From Gracilaria gracilis (taxonomy: Eukaryota; Rhodophyta; Florideophyceae; Gracilariales; Gracilariaceae), in the NCBI GenBank assembly GCA_030374805.1, contig JARGSG010000195.1:992001-1056000 (forward strand): a DNA stretch of 64,000 nt. Direction: 5' to 3'. The number at the start of each line of letters is the position of its first letter. The first letter of the stretch is position 1. Below, one piece after another: positions 1-10,559 of this stretch. Made by a program: the position numbers and the translations under genes. Below the pieces are notes generated by a model. That model saw only the letters and a list, made by a program, of their open reading frames with translations. It had not been told where the DNA came from and made no database searches.

Positions 1-2
1 AG

Positions 3-866
3 AATGTGACGTTAACCGAATTCTTCAAGTCCATGAGTATAGCTCCCAGGCGTGTGGGCCGGATAGTTCCCCCTTTCGGTACGAGCATCGCTACACATTT
101 CCAGAGAGTCCTCTTTCTTTCCCTTATTCAAAAAGTATCTATGGAAAAGCGCCTTCGGGGCCATAAGAGTCGTAAGGGGGAGAAGGAATATTCCACCCCT
201 TTTGGGAATGTGCAAATATCGCAAAATCTCCAAGCTCAGCGTGCGGGTTTTGGTGTGCAGCTGGTAACAAAGGCCTCGGATTGTTTCTCCCAATTTCTCG
301 GATTCCCTAGCGCTGAGGTCATGGTTCTCCCTTTCCTACTGCTCGTGTACGATGACATGCAGTTTAAACCCATTGAAACGCCTTCCGAGGGGTTCCTGCA
401 CAAGGACAACGACCATCGCTTGCTACCGAGCAACACGCAAACCCTTCGGGAAGACGAGGTCCAGCCGTGGGCATGGAATCTTCCGGAGGAAATGGATGTG
501 GCCCTCCGAACGCTTGCGAAGGAGTTCATTTCTGATCTGAACAAGGTTGTTGTGAACGAGCAGTTGTACAAAATATCAGAACCTGGACGATGGGCCGTTC
601 TAAAGACGTTTCACAGGGACCCGTCAAGAGCGTTTGCTCAGAGATTTGATTGTTTCTCTAACCCGCTTATGTCCTCCATCTTGGAGACAATAAGCCCATT
701 GAAAATCAAAGAAACACTCATGGTCCCTGATATACCTCTCACGCCGATATCGAAACCGGAGCCTGCCACCGAAATTCATGACGATGACGTTGAGCAGTTG
801 GAAGAGGGAATCCTTCGGAGGAGAAACAAGGAGGGGATGGAGATGGCGGAAGTGGAACGGATGTAG
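3..866 (+). CDS. Unrecognised ORF upstream of DNA methyltransferase, open at left edge
   Basis: The reading frame is open from the first bases of the window to a TAG at 864-866, about 288 residues, so the true start lies outside the window. I recognise no domain. The C-terminal part is acidic (DDDVEQLEEG near the end). A second frame, two bases over, becomes open at about position 791, continues the acidic low-complexity character and leads straight into the methyltransferase. The two may therefore be one protein broken by a small indel or joined by a short intron near 790-860. No signal peptide or membrane segment is obvious. It is plausible as the N-terminal domain of a multidomain methyltransferase or as a separate protein of a mobile element; I cannot choose. 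Confidence 0.4.
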   Translation, partial: NVTLTEFFKSMSIAPRRVGRIVPPFGTSIATHFQRVLFLSLIQKVSMEKRLRGHKSRKGEKEYSTPFGNVQISQNLQAQRAGFGVQLVTKASDCFSQFLGFPSAEVMVLPFLLLVYDDMQFKPIETPSEGFLHKDNDHRLLPSNTQTLREDEVQPWAWNLPEEMDVALRTLAKEFISDLNKVVVNEQLYKISEPGRWAVLKTFHRDPSRAFAQRFDCFSNPLMSSILETISPLKIKETLMVPDIPLTPISKPEPATEIHDDDVEQLEEGILRRRNKEGMEMAEVERM

Positions 867-2113
867 TGGGGGAGAGTGGGAATGAAGATGTTGGTGAACA
901 GTCGTCCGACGCTGACATACAGCCTCCTCCTGCCATTTTCTCGTTGGACGATAAAATGGCATTCCAACGTTGTGAAGTGAAGATGGAGAAATACTTTCGA
1001 ATTTATAATTGCGGGTTCGAGGATATGGTGGAAACGGACGAAGCTCTGCTAAACAACCGAGTCTCTCCATTGGAGAAAGTTCAACTGGTTCTTATGGACC
1101 CACCATACAACATAAGGGCCAATAAGAACCGGGAGAACAGTTTGTACGATATGCTAAGCGCTGAGCATATGAAGAAGGCGGCAAAGCTTATATCAAGGCT
1201 GCTACGTCCGGGGGGTTATTTCGTTATCTTCTGTGCATTGGAACAGATGAACCAGTGGACGAGGGTGCTTTCCCTTATTAGAGCAAAGGACGAGCAAGGG
1301 GTTCCGAGGCGATCGTTTGTTGTGGACCGGGTCCCAATTCATTTTATACGGTCGCAAGGCAACCCCATGCTAAACCCGGGACGCAGGTCCTGCTCCTTGT
1401 TCCCTGCCATGAAGTATGCAATACATGGTGTTCGAAGTGGCCTCGCTTATGCACAGCAGCATGCGATGGTGAACTATGAGAACTTCAACTACGTGCAGTC
1501 GAGGCATCCAGGGCACCACAGTGTTATTGACCAGGTATCGCCCATGTCCAATGGGGAGAGTCTTCAATAGAAAAGAAAGAAGGAGGGTGAGGGCTACATG
1601 TTGCAAAAGGTGAGGTCGGAACAAAAACCTCGCGCGTTGTTGAAGGAGCTGATCAGCAGTTTTTCGCAGCCAGGTGATACAGTGGTGGACTTGTTCGCGG
1701 GGACTTTTTCGACTGCCATGGCATGCATGGAGTTACAACTTCATCGGAAGTTTACTGGTTGTGAGCTGGATCCTGACTGTTTTGCGCATGCTATGCACGC
1801 TGCAATTGTTCAGTTCGTGATGTGCATGCGCGATAATGAGACGGACATTCAAATTACGCAGGAGGTCCGAAACTCTGTGAATCGCGTGATGGCCTTATTT
1901 CCCAAGTAGAACTCTCGTCCTTCACGATCATGGAAGGCTCCACCCGGCGTCACAGAGTATCAGAGGTTTCCACCATATATTGTGGACTTCCTGGAATCTA
2001 TGTGGCGGGAGGAGGGCATGGCCATGATCGGCCGGCGCAAAGCGCGGCATGAGTGGCCGAAAACGTTGCAGGGGAAGATGGGTCTCCTGGATTGGAACGC
2101 GATGTGGCACTAG
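791..2113 (+). pseudogene. Beta-class DNA amino-methyltransferase (N6-A or N4-C), TAG-interrupted
   Basis: One frame runs from about 791 to a TAG at 2111-2113, broken only by TAG at 1568-1570 and 1907-1909, with no frameshift. The catalytic motif MDPPYN lies near 1098-1115 and is followed by LRPGGYFVIF. The SAM-binding motif comes later as VVDLFAGTFST near 1684-1716. Catalytic motif first and SAM motif last is the beta-class order of DNA adenine-N6/cytosine-N4 methylases, which differs from the eukaryotic MT-A70 family. The stretch after the second TAG still reads as protein (FPPYIVDFLESMWREEG). The TAGs could be decay, readthrough sites or acceptor sites of very short introns. The gene lies 8 bp before the SET gene. 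The methylase family call is solid; whether it is active is open. Confidence 0.72.
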
Positions 2114-2121
2114 AGGCCACT

Positions 2122-2712
2122 ATGTGTGGTTGTCGCATTGGGAAGTCGTCGATTCGTCACCATGACGCAGGAGTGGGAGTGTTTACCACGCGCCATTTCA
2201 TGAAGAACGAAGAGATATGTTTCTTTTACCGAAGTCTGGTGTACCATGACTTAACGAAGAGGAAGGAGGTACACAAGAAGTATGGGGAAGGGTTGTTGGG
2301 AGCCACCACCGCACGTTTTCGAACTTATGCGATGAAGGTTAGCCTGCGAGGCGAGGTATTCCGGAAACTTTCGAAAAGGAGAAGAAAAGTACCTACAATC
2401 CCTGTATGGATTGTCCCCGCTCCATTTTCGTTGCGTGGAACAATTAACGACCCAAAATATATGGAAGCGGATAAAGATAGGGATGCAGTGGAGGATGGCT
2501 TGAAGCAGCGACGGACTGCCAATGTGGCGGTGAGTCGAACCCCAGGAACTGGGCGAACTCCACTTCAATTAAGAGAATACCGAATGCTTGCCGTCCGGGC
2601 ACTTCGGGTTGTAGAAGTGAGAGAAGAGTTGTTTGCAGATTATGAAATGGAGTACACATGGGGTACGTCTTCGAATCCTATAGTAATCGAGTACAGCTCA
2701 ATTGATTTATGA
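2122..2712 (+). CDS. SET-domain protein (putative lysine methyltransferase)
   Basis: The start is the ATG at 2122, giving 196 residues; a longer GTG-started version begins at 2053. Near the N-terminus GVGVFTTRHFMKNEE fits the opening strand of a SET domain (GxGxF followed by an acidic turn). In the middle RGTINDPKY occupies the place of the usual NHS/C motif, and near the end EELFADYEMEYTW fits the closing GEEL-x-x-DY motif. The NHS motif is thus altered to NDP, which could weaken SAM or lysine binding. Virus and mobile-element SET proteins are often this short. The gene starts 8 bp after the methyltransferase frame ends. It is unusual for a nuclear genome to have a DNA methylase and a SET protein so tightly packed, so I infer they belong to one element. 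Confidence 0.6.
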   Translation: MCGCRIGKSSIRHHDAGVGVFTTRHFMKNEEICFFYRSLVYHDLTKRKEVHKKYGEGLLGATTARFRTYAMKVSLRGEVFRKLSKRRRKVPTIPVWIVPAPFSLRGTINDPKYMEADKDRDAVEDGLKQRRTANVAVSRTPGTGRTPLQLREYRMLAVRALRVVEVREELFADYEMEYTWGTSSNPIVIEYSSIDL

Positions 2713-3187
2713 CTTATAGAACCGAAAGCTGTACCATAGTATGTGTAAAATCGATTTGTGTGCATTTTATTACGCTTTCTCTCTTACTATCGTGTTCCAC
2801 AGGAGAGGACGAGAACTCCCCCAAGTGAGTGGCTGTCGTCACTTTTATCATCCAGTGACGTTACCAAAATGGGGATAGGATTCGGGGGAGTGGGTTGACG
2901 TTCAAGTACATAGAATAGAAGATACAGAGTACATGTGATATCATGTGAAAGTGTAACAGTTTTTGGCAGTGAGGTTTCGTACAGGAAAGGAAATTTCCGT
3001 CCCAATTTTCGGAAACTGATTCCGAAAAGTACTAAAACGGTGCGATATTTCTACCACACGTCGAGCGGAAGTGTGCGTTTCACGGGGGACCGGCGATCAC
3101 TTCGAGCGGCGAACACGTCTTGCAGCGAGCGGCGACAACACCTAGAGCATACCGCCGGGCGCATCGTCGTCGTCCGATTCCATATGA
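2713..3187. other. Non-coding gap in the methyltransferase/SET cluster
   Basis: These 475 bp separate the SET gene from the next long ORF. I see no coding frame supported by codon pattern, no repeat and no RNA gene. The segment 3050-3190 is richer in CG dinucleotides than its flanks and could be a promoter or the 5' exon region of the next ORF, whose frame has no ATG near its beginning. Confidence 0.3.
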
Positions 3188-4435
3188 CATGAAATAGAGG
3201 TGCCAGAATGTTTTTACGGATTTGCGAGGGCTGTATATGATCAGATTCTTTACTATGCGAAGTTGGAGGCGTCAGAACTCTGTTTTGACACGGAGAACGT
3301 TGGTAGGAGCTGGAAGAACAGAAGTGAGACGGTGGAAGAAAGTAGGGAGGGCAGCATATTTGTGGTTGGGGAGAAGGAGATGGTACCTCGATGCCCGTAT
3401 CAAATGGCATATGAGATGAGGGCGTATACGCCATCAACCGAGGGAGGAAGTGATGTGCTGTTGAAGTATGTGGTGGAGACAGAAATAATGGGAGATACTT
3501 GGGAGACGATACGAGAAGCGAAAAGAAAACAGGAGTGTGTGGATAATGTGAGTGCGGACAAGTGTCTGAGGCAGCGGATGAAGCAGACATTAAGCAATGT
3601 GATTGGGGTGCGGAAGCGGGCGGCTCGCGAAAAGTTATTCTCCATCCTTGGATATGATTTGATTGCGAAACGTGCGAAACCTACTGAAGGGACTGAGCTA
3701 TGGGAAGAGCTAAAGCAGCAGATGGGGGAGGCGCGCGAGAAGCTGATGGGAAGGGAGGAGGGCGGGGGGAATGAGTTGTGTGCGTGGAGAACGGGCCGGT
3801 TCGAAGACCTTGCGTATTCCGGGTCTCGTGCGGTTGGGCCGCCATGGGAGGTTGACGATGAAGGTATGTACTTCAAGAATGGGATGGCGGTGGCAATGTG
3901 GGAGGAGTATATGGGATACGCAGTGGAGAGGCAAAGTAACGGTGAATGGAAGTACGTGGATGGGACAGTTACGCACCTTGCGACACTTGACGCCTGGATT
4001 GCCTGTGTGGTGAAAACTATGAACGAGGTTGTGGGACGTGGAGGGCAAAGACAGCTTTTGTCCTCTACCTTGTATGGGAATTATCTTCCTGGGGCTGTTG
4101 AAGGAATACTGGGGGTAGCCTGGCAATCGCTACAGTAGGAGCATGCCGAGGAGTTTGAGAACGATGGGTTTGTGGATGGCGATCCGAGGTGTGTGTCGGG
4201 AAACTCTGGGAGAACTGCGACAGTTGGGCTGTGGGTACCATCGAGGGAGAAGATATACCTAGCTGTGAGGTAGCACTATTTTATGGCAAAACTAACACGG
4301 AGACTAGGTGCAGTTCTTCATTGTTACATAGCGGCCTGTCGACCGGAGGACCCGAGTTTCGGGCGGTTGGTGGCACACCGGGCGGAACGCAGGGAAGAAA
4401 CAGGGGTTGATGGTAGGGAAGAGGCGGGCTGCTAA
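3188..4435 (+). CDS. Unrecognised ORF with two in-frame TAG codons
   Basis: The frame opens after a TGA at 3185-3187 and is open to TAG at 4136-4138 (about 316 residues). It then continues as protein-like sequence through TAG 4271-4273 to TAA 4433-4435. No ATG lies near the 5' end, so the first exon or start codon is missing or non-canonical. The product is rich in charged residues, with a basic segment (VRKRAAREK) and EELKQQMGEAREKL, which may be helical. I recognise no family. It shares strand and compact spacing with the methylase and SET genes and may be part of the same element. The residues after the first TAG (EHAEEFENDGFVDGD) have ordinary protein composition, which argues that this was once, or still is, one coding unit. 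Confidence 0.4.
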
Positions 4436-4563
4436 GGGTATGGTGAGGTGCAGTGAGGGGGGAAGGGGTGGAGGTATGTGTAGGATGGGGAAGAGATGCT
4501 TCTTCTTTCTCATGTAATGCGTATCTTCACTCCTTCCAATTGAGGGGAAGCGGGTTGAAATCT

Positions 4564-7500
4564 TTATGAATCTGAAGCTAACAGGGAATAGAGGCTACGT
4601 GTTGGATGGGAAATAAGGCTTGGCGGTGGGGTCTCGATAGAACAGATTGAGATAGAATCGGCGAAAGCGGCAGTGTAGACGAGGAGTGAAGGGAGGAGTG
4701 GGGTAGTTCTGGCGGAGAACATGAATGGAGCCGAGGATGGAGGAAGAGGGGATGAATCCATGCCAAGGGGAAACGTTATCGGAAGTGGAGTGGGTATAGA
4801 TGGGAACTGGGGGGATGGTGTGGTTATGTTTGTCGTCTGTTGCTCATCGGAGGCAAACGCAATTGAGGGTGAGATCGACGTCGTCGCTGGGTGGAACGAG
4901 TTACATGATCTGGACGAAGGCAAACTCCTTGGGAGAAGAAGTTGAAGAAGGAAGGGCGAAACGAAGAAGGGAGATGAGTTTGAAGATCCAGACGATGGAT
5001 GGGAAGGGGGGGAGGTGGAGCCGGCGACGAGAACGTGGGAGAAATTCGGGGACGTGGATGGACCGAAGGAGGGGGTGGCAAAAATTCGTTGAATGATGGG
5101 GACAGGCGGATCCTGGAGGGTGAGCTCGTTTCGTTCTGTGATGTAGTTGTCGAGTGTTGAGATGTAACCGCCGACGACATAAGCGGAGTTGACTATGGGG
5201 AGTCGAGCCTGACGGAGGCCGGAAGAGTTGTCAGTGAGTTGTAGGACTTTGAGAGAGAGGCTGATGAAGGATGGGAGGGCGTCTTTTCCGAATTGTGCAA
5301 GAATGGATAGGGTATCGGTGGGGAAGAGGTCTTCAAGAGGTTTGTGAGGGAGGTGACGATTGGAGCGAATGAATTTGTGGGCAGTGATTAGGTCAGCGAA
5401 GGAGATGTGTTTGCCATCATGGACGAAACCGGGTTCTCGGGATTGGAAGAGGGAAGCGAAACCAGGGGAGAAGGAGGTGATGGAAGGGTTTGTGGAGACG
5501 GGATTCCAGTCCTTGATGGCGTTGGAGCGGTGAGTGGCACGAATGGTTTCTACATGTGCGGTGGACCTGCGTTTCGAGTGTTTGGAGTAGTGGGACTTGA
5601 AGAGGGTGTAGACGTCCTCGAATATGCCGGCATCATTGAAGTGGAGGCCTCCGAAGCGGCAAATGTCCTCGACAATGTGGTCGAGGAGGTGGAACGTGAG
5701 GGTTCCGAGGCTGGAAGTGTGGTGGGGGCCGAGGACGATTACGGCTGTGCGCTTGAAGGAGCGGATTTGGTTGTGGAGGTCGGTGAGGCGGTCGTCGGTC
5801 CATTCGGTGAAGGTGTTGTATCGCATGGAGGCGAGGAGGAGGTCTGAGTACTTGGAGAAGACGGAAGTGATGGGAGCTGAATCGAATTCGTCACAGCACC
5901 GGTCGAAGAAGGCTCCGATGAAGGGGAAGACCATGTCGAGTGCGCGGTAGTTTTTTGCTTCGAGCATACCACGCAAGCCGTCGGTAGTGAAGAAACCGTT
6001 GAGAGTTTGACCGTTGTCGGAAGTGGAGAAGTCGATGTGGAGTCCGTTTGCGGGGGAGTGCTTTTCGATGGCGGAGATGATAGTATTTGAATGTTTGAGG
6101 ATGGAAGTGCGGATGGAGTTGAAAGGGCGACGGGACTTGGAGGAACGGGGGGTGGTGAAAAGTGCTTCTGAGCGGAGTCTCTCGATGGCGGCGAGCTTGA
6201 TGAGCTTGGAGATGCCAAATTGGAAGTTGTGGAGTGGTTCGAAGGTGAAGATGTTGTAAGGGGAGCGGAGTGGGGTGATGTTGAGAAGACGGTATGGTTC
6301 GAAGAGGGAGGAGTACTTTGCGAGAGAGAGGGAGTGGAGGGCTTCAAGGGCTTTTTTCTTTGTGTTGCGGGAGATTCTGGGCTTACGAGAAAGGAGAACG
6401 TTTTGTGATTGTTGGAGGAGAGTGGAGTGTTATTTGCGTGCGGCGAGGGTCTGATGCTGATTTCGGCGGGAAGGGGATTGAATGTAGGGGGAGGTCTGTG
6501 CGGGAGACGGTGCATCTATGACAAGGGTGTTGGGGGCGGGTTTCGTGGGAGATGGCGAGGATGTCTTTTGCTTCGGAGATGTCGGCGCAGTAGCTGGCGA
6601 TGATTGGATGACAGTGGCGGAGAACACCATGGGCGTCACGGAAGGGGAAGCCGTTGAGACCGGAGGAGAGGAGGGGGCCGAGGAGGTTGGAGATGGCGAG
6701 CTGAATGAGTTCCATTTTGGTGTGGCGGGGGATGTGAGAGGAGGTTTGAGGGATTGAGTCGTGGTCTTGGGAGGGGTTCGTTGGGAGTAAAGAGGTTGGA
6801 AAATATCTGAGAAGGGTGGGGTGTTCGGTGATGCACTTGTGAGGGAAGGCGTCGGAGAAGTTGAGAAGGGTGATGTGAAGGGGGTAGGAGGTGATGGAAG
6901 AGGATTTGAGGGAGGTGGAGGACTTGTCGGAGTAGATTTGAACCAAGCCGATGAAGGAGTCGATACCAGTGGAGTCGGGGGTGTGCCAGATGCAGGAGTC
7001 GTTGGCGAAGTGCATGATTTCGGCTTTGAGTGCGGGGACTGCTTCTTTTCCGAGGGTGGAGGCCATGGGGTGGGCGAAAGCGGGAGAGCCGGAAGGTGTT
7101 GTGTGGGAGACGGGGTGGAAGAAGGTGTTGTGGAAGTGTGCGAGGGCGAGTTGTTGTTTGAGGACCTGGATGGGGTCCTTTCGGAAAATGGTGGTGGAGG
7201 AGAGCTGCTGTGGGTCGGAGAGGGTGGTGGAAGCGAAGCCGATGTTGCTGAATCGGTGGTGGAAGAGGTCTGTTTGAAGTTTGAGACACTGGGAGCCGGA
7301 AGAGACGGCGTTGTGGAAGGCAGATTTGGAGAAGGCGGGGTCGTGGAGGAGGGAGATTATTTCGTCAGCCTTTCGGAGGCCGAGGGAGGAGGCGATGGAA
7401 GAGATGTAGAGGACTATGCGTTCGAGGTGGGGGTTGTTGAGGAGGGGGAAGGAAGGGGGAGGAGGGGGAGGAGGGGAGGGGGAAATGGAGCAGACGGGGG

Positions 7501-7924
7501 TGGTGGCGATGTGCTAGGCGTCGTGGGTGTGGAGGGAGAGGGAGAGTTTCTGCTGGTGGTAGGAGTCTTCGTCTGCGATGGAGACGTTGTCGAAAGAGCG
7601 GTTTGTGGGAGGGGGAGGTGTATGGAGGTGGGGGGGTAGACTTGTGACGCTTGATGCGTGGGGGGAAGTGGGGGAGGCCTCCGCCTGGGGAGAGGAAATG
7701 CTTGTTTGGGTTGAGGCGATCGGGGCATCTCCTCTGGTGCCTTTGGATGGCAGGGATGGTGCGGGCGAAGAAGGAGCAGCCTTCAAAGCAGCAGTTGGGC
7801 ATGGCGGGGAAGGTTGGGGGGGTGTTGGAGAGGATTGGGGGTACGTAGCGGGGAGCGTTATATGGCGCACGGACGGTTGGACAGAGTGGTGGGGATGATT
7901 GCACGTGATTCGAAGGCGTTTCAT
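4564..7924 (-). mobile_element. Plavaka/KDZ-like DNA transposon transposase, copy 1
   Basis: Reading leftwards, one frame is open from 7924 to about 6425 with a single TAG at 7516-7518. A one-base shift near 6425 then leads into the frame that stays open to 4564. Order of features: a C2H2-like finger (CCFEGCSFF then IQRHQRRC), a proline-rich linker, then VQIYSDKSST, ASYCADISEAKDIL and HPCHRCTVSR. These resemble the ysDkt, aDypEq and CPkC blocks of Plavaka transposases in the CMC/KDZ assemblage. FTFEPLHNFQFGISKL and a DICRFGGLHF segment follow. The same blocks recur in the same order at 62.3-64 kb, which supports a real protein. The C-terminal 150 residues (below about 5060) are low-complexity and may be out of frame. 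I did not find terminal inverted repeats. Family assignment is from motif memory. Confidence 0.6.
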
Positions 7925-8339
7925 ATATATTTGGTAAACGAATGCCTGATGTGAAAGGTGTTGACTAGTGAACCGATCTCTTCAAACTGAAAAGGTATTC
8001 GATCTATTTGTATACTCCTATTCCTATTCGATAAACAGCTATTTAAGTTTCTATCCAAGTGTCTATCTCGCTATTCGCCGCCGTATACATGAACGTAGGT
8101 GACAATAACACACTTACATTGTGCTGCGAAACTACCATAAACGAAAGAAGTATGCTAGTTTCCCTTACATCCAAACTAGCAAAGATGGAAACAATTTGGA
8201 ATAATTCTTTCGAATAAAACTAGCACAAGTGGAAAGGTGGAAATATTTTCGGAAATTAACACTTCCAAATTTGGATAAATTCACCGGTTTTTCGTTCGTT
8301 TTAATTCGGTCATTTTTGACTGCCAAACTAGCATTCCGA
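7925..8339. other. Gene-free spacer between two mobile elements
   Basis: This AT-rich stretch of about 415 bp separates the divergent Plavaka-like copy from the Ty3/gypsy remnant. Near 8160-8345 the phrase aaactagca recurs several times on both strands, suggesting decayed repeat DNA. No coding frame, tRNA or promoter element can be supported. Confidence 0.3.
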
Positions 8340-10250
8340 TAACACCGACATTCCAAGTCTGCTATCGGTGCTACATTATCCCAATTTGACGTTGATAAGC
8401 AAGAGCGAGTTGCGGCGTATATGTCAAAGAAACTGTCTGTTACGTAGCAAAATTATACTGCCAATGAGAGGGAGCTGCTCAGGTTGATTTTTGACTTGCA
8501 TCGATTTCGTTGCTACTTAGAGGGCTCTATACATGACGTGTTTGCCGACATTTAGGTCGTGGAACATTTTCTGACCAAGAAAAATGTGAACCGTCGTGAG
8601 GCCCGTTGGTTGGAGATACTGGCTTCATTCAACATTCGCGATATTTGCTTTCAACCTGGTCGGATTCACGTACTTGGTGATGCCCTTTCTCGTATACCGC
8701 GACTGGTAGTGAACAACCTTGCGTGTCATATGTCTATCGTTGAAAACTTCCGGGGGATCATCGGCTCTTATAAGTCTAACGCTTTATCCGATCCTATACT
8801 TTTGGCTCTGAGTGGCCAGTTTCCGGAGGATCGCAAGCAGAAGAAGCGCATTGAGTATTTGATCCCTCATTTTCGGCGATATGGTTGGAAGCTTCTATGC
8901 GATGAACTTCTTTGCGTTCCGAAGCAGAGTAGAATTAAGATCTTGGAATTTGCTCACGAATCAAAAATGGGAGGTCAATTTGAGTTTACAAAAATGCTTG
9001 CCTGCTTATCAGCCTTTCACCGGAAGCATAAGACGCGGGATGTACAAAGGTACTGCAATGGATGCATAGTTTACCAACAGAAAAAAGACCGTCACGGCCA
9101 GTTGCTTAATGATCCATCGCCCTTACCAGTCCCGACTAGAAGATGAGGATTGATTGCAACTGATTTTATTGTTGATCTTCCGAAAACGGAAGAAGGATTT
9201 GATTGTATCACCACATGGGTTGATCGTTTCTTTCGGAGAGTTCATTTTCTGGCATAGAGAAAAACTGATGATGCACCTAACGTTGCCACAGCCTTTCTCA
9301 ACCATATCCTTTCTCATCATGGTCTTCCAGAGGCAATAATTTCTGACAGAGACCCTTGCTTAACGTCAGCATTCTGGAAGAAGTTAATGGAACTTTGTGG
9401 GGTACATATGCGTATGTCATAATCTAGACACCCTCAGACAGATGAAGCATCCGAAGTCATGAATTGGGTGGTTGAGAACTACATTCAATTTTTTTGTTCC
9501 TACCAGCAAAATGATTGGGATGTTCTGCTCCCGTCGGCAGAGTTGGCCTATAACTCATCTCTATCGGAAGATTTGGGAATGTCTCCATTCGAAGTCGATC
9601 TTGGTTGGAAACCTAAGTCCCCGCTGGACTCTCTTTCTAGTGCAGAGGTACATGTTGAATCAGTAGAACAATTTCGCACAAAGCTACAATGTGTGTTGGA
9701 AGACGCCCAGTATGCACATCGACTAGCGAAAATTAAGCAAACTGCCGAGTCGTCTGGGGAGTTTACTGTGCCAAACTATCGGATCGGTGACAAGGTGTTA
9801 ATATCTAGAAAGCTCTTTAAAGATGCGTATTCTCGGGCTAAACCAAAAGAGAATTTTTCGGCGAGGCGCTTCGGACTGATTAAAATTTTTCAGCTTGTGG
9901 GAAAGAATGCAATAAGGGTAGATTTACCTTTCTATTTGAAGGCCCATCCTGTGGTACAAGTTTCTTTTACAAATCTATAAGAAAAGCAACCATTTGGTTC
10001 GCCACAGCTCTCACCATACCGTGCAGAACTGGTGGAGATGACTGTACATGGTCTGCTGCTTAAGGTGGAAAGAATATTGAAACATCCTGGTAGAGAACGT
10101 CAATATCAACGGTTAACGCTTCTTGAGAACTCTACAAAACATGACGCGGAATGGCGGCCAACGAAGGATTCTGTTGAAAAGGATAGCACTCTTACAAAAG
10201 CATTTCTTGATTACACTGTGGAACATAATCTTCTTCAGCATCTATATTAG
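8340..10250 (+). mobile_element. Ty3/gypsy (chromovirus-like) pol remnant
   Basis: A single frame covers the end of RNase H, the integrase and a chromodomain-like tail. It is interrupted by TAG 8445, TAG 8553, TGA 9144, TAG 9255, TAA 9420 and TAA 9978 but contains no frameshift. NYTANERELL is the RNase H tail of Ty3 polymerases. The integrase zinc finger ends in RYCNGCIVYQQKK. The catalytic core has IATDFIVDLP (first D) and IISDRDPCLTSAFW (second D). HPQTDEASE leads to the region of the third acid, and WDVLLPSAELAYNSS follows. The tail VERILKHPGRERQYQ with DAEWRPT resembles the chromodomain-type end of chromoviruses. A purine-rich stretch (agaggtggtg) precedes TGTAACAG at 10281, which could open the 3' LTR. 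Gag and reverse transcriptase are absent upstream, so the copy is 5' truncated. Confidence 0.75.
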
Positions 10251-10559
10251 ACATTGACGAGGACGTCAATAGAGGTGGTGTGTAACAGTGCAACTCACGC
10301 CGCGAGTATTATCTGACAGAGAGTGGAGTACCTAGAAAATTAGGCGTGCACTCGGGTACAGAAATGCAGATCCACAGTGCAGTGTCCGTATACCCTACCA
10401 GGAGCACTCGATTGATGTACCCATTTGGAAGCTGACATGTACATTTTTTGAGTGCATTGAGGCATGTGACGGATGTAGATATTTCCCACGCTTTGGGAGA
10501 GACGCCTGACAGGCAATAGAAACTGGAAAAAACACTGAAAGTGTGCCGACACTGTGCTT

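Noticed and set aside
6821-7639. 272-codon plus-strand glycine/valine-rich frame
   Set aside because: It is the antisense shadow of the C-rich minus-strand Plavaka-like coding region; composition is extreme and no motif is present.
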